Shown: positions 59,217 through 64,000 of the stretch, piece by piece | Numbering within the stretch: position 1 is the stretch's first letter | How the letters are laid out: each line of letters opens with the position of its first letter | Assembly (NCBI GenBank): GCA_013306675.1 | Contig: JABLUY010000036.1 | Coordinates: 62,001-126,000, forward strand | Source of the DNA: Thraustochytrium sp. TN22 | Lineage: Eukaryota; Sar; Bigyra; Thraustochytrida; Thraustochytriidae | Length of the DNA: 64,000 nucleotides | Reading direction: 5' to 3' | The notes under the pieces: generated by a model | What the model saw: only the letters and a program-made list of their open reading frames with translations | Database searches by the model: none | Told to the model about the DNA's origin: nothing | Made by a program: the position numbers and the translations under genes

Positions 59217-59794
59217 CTTCGTTCATACCATCAGCGTCGTCCTCCATCGCGCCGGCCGCCGCCCGCTGCCAGTGCAGGCGGCCCTCGCGTCCTCGTGGTC
59301 GAGCCGCGCATCGAGCTGCAGCGTCCCTTCCTCATGCTCCCCCTGCGCGAGGCCGGCATCGATGGCGAGACTGCCTTCGATCTGCGCTCTGCGACCAGGA
59401 CCATCATCTGCTACAACGCGGTCGTCACTGACATGGCATGGACATGGCGGTCGCCCGCGCCGCGTCCTCCGAGCGCGCCGCCCCCGCGCGGCTGGGTTTC
59501 GTTCTAGCTTTGCAAGGGCCTCTGGCCCAGCCTTCACCGCCTCGAGCTCGGTGGATCCTGGCCGACTTGCGATGGATTGAGATCTGGATTGAGTTTGATT
59601 GACGGCGCCGTGCTAGTATCTTTGGGACGTGGCGGCAGTGTCCCGGCGGGGTGACCGTTGCGAGCGCCGGAGAACGCGGACCAGCGGAGCGCAGGCGGCG
59701 ACCTGGATGGGACGGGACGCGCGGAGCGCAGGCCCGGTGGCAAGCGGCGCGGAGCAGGACGGCAAGCCGGCAACGGCGGCGGCGGCGCGGCGAC
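59217..59794. promoter_or_regulatory. Divergent promoter region of transporter and ARL genes
   Basis: 578 bases between divergent start codons. 59570-59625 is less GC-rich (GATTGAGATCTGGATTGAGT) and may be the core promoter of the ARL gene. The text ATCTTTGGGAC at about 59619 recurs at about 60609, just after that gene. Open frames here have no motifs. Confidence 0.45.
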
Positions 59795-60574
59795 ATGGAG
59801 CGCAGCTACGAGGACGGCGAGTACGACCGCGTGCTGGCGGCGAAGATCGCGTGCTACGTGGTGTGCTGCAGCTGCGTGCGCAGGTGGTGGCGGCGCGCGG
59901 CGCCCGCCAGACGAGGGCTCGACGCGCTCGAGGAGGAGGACAGGGAGGCCGCGGCGGGCTTCGGACCCGGAGGCCCGGAGCGCGTCGCCGGGGTGCTCTG
60001 CCTCGGCCTGCAGGGCGCCGGCAAGTCCGCGCTCCTGGAGAGAGCACAGAGCCTGGCCACGGAGGGAGGGCTCCAGGCGCCCTTTGCGGCAGCTGTCGGC
60101 CCGGGGGAGCCCACGCAGGGCTTCTCCATCCGTGAGGTGCGCCATCGCGGTCTGTGCCTGCGCGTTTGGGACCTTGGCGGCGCGGACAAGATCCGCAAGT
60201 ACTGGGGCGCCTATGTGCAGGAGACCCGGGCCACCATCTTTGTGGTCGACCTGACCGCCTCCCTGGAGAGGCTACAGGAGTCCCTTATTGCCCTTCGCGA
60301 CTTCTTCAACGCCAACCCAATGGCGCGAGCCCAGCCGCTCCTGGTGCTCGGCACCAAGCTCGACCTCCTGGACAACCCGGCCGCCGCGGAGGCGGTCTTG
60401 GAGCGGGAGCTGCAAGACGTCGTGGCCGGCGCCTTGCCTCTGGCGTATCGTGTCGCCGGTGTCTCCGCTGCGCCCTTGGGGGGCTTGACGCTTGCCCAAG
60501 GCCGCGCGCGACGCGATCAGCTCTGGGCCGCGCTCGATTGGCTCTCAAGTCAGCTAGGCTATGTCCACAGGTGA
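59795..60574 (+). CDS. ARF/ARL-family GTPase lacking the catalytic glutamine
   Basis: About 259 residues from MERSYEDGEYDR. The frame is open upstream but without homology. The G1 loop is GLQGAGKS, the switch I threonine is in GEPTQGF, and G3 is WDLGGADKIRKYW. G4 is GTKLDL and G5 probably GVSAAP. The position that is glutamine in ARF proteins (DxGGQ) is alanine, so intrinsic GTP hydrolysis should be weak; ARL13-type proteins also differ here. Instead of a myristoylated helix there is a 65-residue N-terminal extension with CYVVCCSCVRRWWRR, suited to palmitoylation and membrane contact. It probably acts at a membrane as a slow switch or scaffold. Exact ARL subfamily uncertain. Confidence 0.7.
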   Translation: MERSYEDGEYDRVLAAKIACYVVCCSCVRRWWRRAAPARRGLDALEEEDREAAAGFGPGGPERVAGVLCLGLQGAGKSALLERAQSLATEGGLQAPFAAAVGPGEPTQGFSIREVRHRGLCLRVWDLGGADKIRKYWGAYVQETRATIFVVDLTASLERLQESLIALRDFFNANPMARAQPLLVLGTKLDLLDNPAAAEAVLERELQDVVAGALPLAYRVAGVSAAPLGGLTLAQGRARRDQLWAALDWLSSQLGYVHR

Positions 60575-61076
60575 AGCTCTGTACGACCTGAGCGCACACA
60601 CGTCGGTATCTTTGGGACAGCAAAAAAAGGCTTCACACAATACAGCCGGGCGCATCCCTGACCAAAAAGCACAACAGTTCAAAACCAAGGTACAACTTCT
60701 GGAGGTCCCGACTTGCGTCGCGACAAGCCGTCATCAGACAAAAGCTCGCAGACCGCGAACTGTAGCTCTCCTCGACGTTGCGGTTGAAAAATTTGCTCCT
60801 GCTGATCGCAGACAGGCCCGGCGGCGCACGCTGCCGTGGCTCCTTCGTCTCCTTGTACGACTCTCTTTGAACAAAAACAAAATCCAACTGGAACACTGGC
60901 TGGTGCGATTCCCACAATTTCCCCGGTTCCGACTCAATTCGGAGGCAAGAAGCTTTGCAATGGTGCAGTTCAACAAGACAGTCATGAGAGCACCCGGGCG
61001 GGCCTCTCGCCGTGGTCTCGGCTTGGGGCCGTCGAAATCACTTTTGCAAGCGCAACAAACTGGACAAACTCACACA
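60575..61076. other. Tail-to-tail intergenic region
   Basis: 502 bases between the stops of the ARL and phosphatase genes, moderately AT-rich as expected for 3' flanks. ATCTTTGGGACAGCAAAAAA at 60609 partly repeats text near 59619. No gene or RNA is recognised. Confidence 0.55.
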
Positions 61077-64000
61077 TCAAGCGGACGACAGGGATGGTTC
61101 GGCGGGGGCGGAGCTGGCGGCACTGCCGGGGAGAGGCGCGAGCACCAGATCCGGCTCGAGCGACCTCTTGATGTGGTCCTTGAGAATCCTCTCGGCATGG
61201 ATAAACCACAGGGCCTTGGGGTACTTGATGTGATCAGCCTTGCTCTGGCTCGCCTCGTCCTCTTCGCTGGAATCCTTGGCCTTCGCCTCGGAAGCCGCGC
61301 TTGACTTGGCGTCGGTCTCCACCTTGACATCGGCTTCCGTCTTGGCGTCGTCCTTGGGCTCTGCGCTGTCGACCTTGAGCTCCGCGCCGTCAAGCTTGGA
61401 CTCAGCGCCGTCGTCCTTGGGTGGAGCACCATCCTCGGCCTTGGCGCCGGTGGGCTCGGCTTCGGCAGCTTCCTTGGTATTCGCGTTGTCGGAGGTATCG
61501 TCCTCCTGCGGAGGCTCGAGCGGGACGAAGTCGAGCACCATCTTCTTGGAAGTGGCGTCGTAGCGATGCTGGAACTTGCGGGTCTTGGCACGCTTAATAT
61601 CCTCCTCGGACGGCACGAAGCCGTCCGGGGGCGCCGGCCCGCCGAGCGTGACGTCGGTCCAGTGGGCACCCTGGTCGCGGCGGCGGCGAACGAGCTCCCA
61701 GGCGTCGCGGATGCGGAGGCCGTGGTGCTTGGCGAGCCACCAGACGACACTCATGGGAGAACGGTTGACGCCGGCCACGCAGTGCACAAAGATGGTTGGC
61801 GGGACGATGCGAACCTGGGAGCTAGACGCGAGCTGGCAGCGCTCCTTGGCCAAAAGGTGAGCCTTCCACGCTTCCTCGATAAAGTCGGCGCCGCGGTCAA
61901 AGCCCTCGTGCATGGTTTCCTCATGCCAGGTGTCGAGGTCGTTGACGTCGATTCGCACGGACTTGGTTTCTGGGAGCACGTACGAGATGCCTCGCAGTTC
62001 GCGCTGGTGGGGCGAGCCGGCCATGTTGAGCGCATAGCACATATTGTGGTCGCGGCACCAGGCGAGGCGACTTGCCTTGAGCTCCACGGAGTCGCCCTTG
62101 CGGTTGACCAGGCAGCGCTGGTTTTGATCCCAGCCTGCGCCCACGTAAAGGAAGCCCTTGATGACCTCACTCGCGTTCCACGAGGTGCGCGTGTCAGCGG
62201 GCGGGGACAGGTCTAGGCCGGACTTCTTGACGACCTTGCGTAGCTTAGGCCGCTTCTGCTTTTTGGCGCTCGCAGAGATGCCGTTGCTCACCGGGCTGGC
62301 CGTGGCACTCGGAGACCGCGCGCGCGCGGCAGCGTCCGCCGGAGCCTGTGCCCTGGGCGTCTCGCCGCTCGCCATGCTGCCGGTGCTGCTGCTACGCGCG
62401 CTTCGGCCCACGGCGCCGCTGCCCGTGGCGATGGGCGCCGGCTCCGCCTTGCCCAATTTGGACGCCGCGGAGAGCCTGCCCTTGCCAACCGGCGTGGACA
62501 CGGTCGCGGACGACGAGGGGGCAGACGAGGAGGACGGCGCGCCGGACGAGGACGCGGCGGGGCCCGCCGCCGCGCCGGTCTCGCCCGCGCCGTCTGCGTC
62601 CGCCGAGGTTCCATTGCCAGACCCGCCCTGCTTGCGCTTGAGCGCAAGAGCAGCCTTGACGGCTTCCCTTGCCTTGCGCTGCTCCTCGGTCACAGCGACC
62701 GATGAGGAGAAGGACGACGAAGAAGAGGAAGAGGAAGCGGCCGTGGGAGGCGGCGGAGACGGGCTCCCCTTGCGCGCCCCAATAGACTTGAAGAGCGAGC
62801 CCGGCCTCGCACGCACCGCAGAGGCCGCCGACGCTGGCGGCGTGCTTCCCTTCATAGCAGCCTTGAGCGAGGCAGCCTTGAGCGAGGCGAGCTTCTCGGG
62901 CGCCAGCGCGTGTGCCTTGAGCGGCGCCGAGGTCGAGGCCGCCTGCGCGGAGGGCGTGCTGGTGCCCGTGGGGCCGGCGGTGCGCGGGCGGGCCGAGATG
63001 ATGGGCTTGAGCAGGTTGGGCGCCATCGTCGTGGCCGTCGTTGCCTTTCGGTTCGCGACGCGGCGCTTGAGGTCCTTGGGGTCGGGCCGCGGCCGCTTCA
63101 GCGCCTGGCGCGCGTAGTCTGAATCAGACATGGCGGGTCGGCCGCGCTTGCGTGGCTCGGCCTTGGCCGCGCCGCCAGCGTCGCCGCCCGGCAAGCTGGC
63201 GCCGTCCTTGCTGCCGTCCTTGCTGGTAATCGACATGGACCGCGCGCGGCCGCCGCGGCCGCGGCCCGAAGAAGACGCGCCCGCGGCGTCGGCGCCGCTC
63301 GCTAGGGAGGCGGACCCGTCCAGGTCATCGACGGCAGCGGCCTCGGCTTCTGCGTCCTCCGAGTCCTCACTGGACCGCTCACCGGCGGAGAAGTCTTCGT
63401 CCGCGTCCTCCGCCGACTTGGCCCGCCGATTCGCTCGCTTGTCCTCGCGCACCTTCCAGCGCTGCTCCTCGGACTTACGCCGCCGTTGCTCGGCGGCGTC
63501 CTCGCGGCCCTTGGTGCGCAGCTCCGCGTTGCGCCCGCTCCGCCGCGCGCGCCGCGCGCGCCGCGTCTGCTCCTCGTCGTCCTCGTAGTCGTCGTCTTCG
63601 TCATCCTCCTCCTCCTCCTCCTCCTCCTCCTCCTCTTCTTCTTCTTCTTCCTCCTCCTCTTGCTCTTCGTCCTCGTCCGAGTTGGCGGCCTTGCGTCGGC
63701 GGCGGCGGCGGCCGCCGCCGCCGCCCTCGTCCATGGCGCCGCCGTCCTCGTCGTTGCTGCGCGTGCGCCGCCGCCGCCGCCGCGGGCGTTGGCCGTTCTT
63801 GCGCAGCGCGGACTCGTCCGAGGCGTCGTCGTCCACATCCACTGCGTCGCCGCCGCCTTCGCCGTCATCTTCGTCCGACCCGGTCCTCTTGGGCCGTTTC
63901 TTGCCCCTTTTCGCCTTCACGCGGCCGCCCTCGCCCCCGCGCGGCCCGCCGCTGCTATTGTCCTCCCCGCCGCTGCCGTCGCCGCTGCTGCTGTTGTCCT
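61077..64000 (-). CDS. Dual-specificity phosphatase-domain protein (5' end outside window)
   Basis: The frame is open to the right edge, so the start lies beyond 64000; an internal GTG at 63920 is not a credible start. The visible part is over 970 residues. The N-terminal two-thirds are low-complexity: basic and acidic clusters with a long Glu run, then Ala/Ser-rich sequence with many KR motifs, suggesting the nucleus. The phosphatase domain follows, beginning near SEVIKGFLYVGAGWDQNQRC and containing NDLDTWHEETMHEGFDRGAD. The active site is HCVAGVNRSPMSVVWWLAKH (around 61758-61784), with Cys and Arg of the HCx5R motif and the general-acid region intact. It should dephosphorylate Ser/Thr/Tyr in proteins. 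The C-terminal tail is rich in Glu, Lys and Asp with 'AE/LDGAELK' repeats. Confidence 0.8.
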   Translation of the reverse strand, partial: DNSSSGDGSGGEDNSSGGPRGGEGGRVKAKRGKKRPKRTGSDEDDGEGGGDAVDVDDDASDESALRKNGQRPRRRRRRTRSNDEDGGAMDEGGGGGRRRRRRKAANSDEDEEQEEEEEEEEEEEEEEEEEEDDEDDDYEDDEEQTRRARRARRSGRNAELRTKGREDAAEQRRRKSEEQRWKVREDKRANRRAKSAEDADEDFSAGERSSEDSEDAEAEAAAVDDLDGSASLASGADAAGASSSGRGRGGRARSMSITSKDGSKDGASLPGGDAGGAAKAEPRKRGRPAMSDSDYARQALKRPRPDPKDLKRRVANRKATTATTMAPNLLKPIISARPRTAGPTGTSTPSAQAASTSAPLKAHALAPEKLASLKAASLKAAMKGSTPPASAASAVRARPGSLFKSIGARKGSPSPPPPTAASSSSSSSSFSSSVAVTEEQRKAREAVKAALALKRKQGGSGNGTSADADGAGETGAAAGPAASSSGAPSSSSAPSSSATVSTPVGKGRLSAASKLGKAEPAPIATGSGAVGRSARSSSTGSMASGETPRAQAPADAAARARSPSATASPVSNGISASAKKQKRPKLRKVVKKSGLDLSPPADTRTSWNASEVIKGFLYVGAGWDQNQRCLVNRKGDSVELKASRLAWCRDHNMCYALNMAGSPHQRELRGISYVLPETKSVRIDVNDLDTWHEETMHEGFDRGADFIEEAWKAHLLAKERCQLASSSQVRIVPPTIFVHCVAGVNRSPMSVVWWLAKHHGLRIRDAWELVRRRRDQGAHWTDVTLGGPAPPDGFVPSEEDIKRAKTRKFQHRYDATSKKMVLDFVPLEPPQEDDTSDNANTKEAAEAEPTGAKAEDGAPPKDDGAESKLDGAELKVDSAEPKDDAKTEADVKVETDAKSSAASEAKAKDSSEEDEASQSKADHIKYPKALWFIHAERILKDHIKRSLEPDLVLAPLPGSAASSAPAEPSLSSA

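Overview
The window looks like nuclear DNA of a gene-dense, GC-rich, free-living protist. Long intron-poor reading frames sit on both strands, codons favour G or C at the third position, and acidic runs are often encoded by GAG/GAC repeats. The few introns have GT-AG ends and usually a CTAAC- or CTGAC-like branch site close to the acceptor. Gene content is plainly eukaryotic: an NDR kinase, NOP53, an ARF-like GTPase, PH/RCC1 proteins, a Plg-R(KT) homologue and a CCDC112-like protein. The last suggests a flagellate. I lean towards a stramenopile such as a thraustochytrid or bicosoecid, but that rests on memory of one uncharacterised family and is not proven.

Layout. 1-15 kb is repeat-rich and holds lineage-specific genes: three copies of a small secreted eight-cysteine family (1317, 10319, 14079) around a head-to-head pair of large unrecognised paralogues (2418-5195 minus, 6427-9381 plus). 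15-23 kb has a sulfotransferase-like Golgi protein, a Plg-R(KT) homologue, two tandem PUB-domain proteins (the second apparently N-myristoylated, with a p97-binding SHP box) and an unknown protein. 23-38 kb has two coiled-coil proteins, a secreted lectin/FN3 protein, a six-exon LRR membrane protein and a decayed copy of part of it. 38-48 kb has two PH-domain proteins in tandem (PH-PH-SAM-RCC1-WW and PH-PH-TBC-like), a TRMO tRNA methyltransferase and a twin-CX9C protein. 48.8-50.5 kb is a broken mobile-element gene joining a YqaJ-type nuclease to a piggyBac-like C-terminal half. 51-64 kb has an NDR kinase, NOP53, a prostaglandin reductase-2-like enzyme, a Spinster-like MFS transporter, an ARL GTPase and a dual-specificity phosphatase that runs off the right edge.

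Genes are often head-to-head with 400-1200 bp between start codons, suggesting shared promoters. Start codons were chosen as the first plausible ATG, because several longest open frames begin only at GTG or TTG. Exon boundaries for the LRR gene, NOP53 and the second PUB gene were worked out by reading the splice signals and checking that the joined frame stays open; none is confirmed by transcripts.
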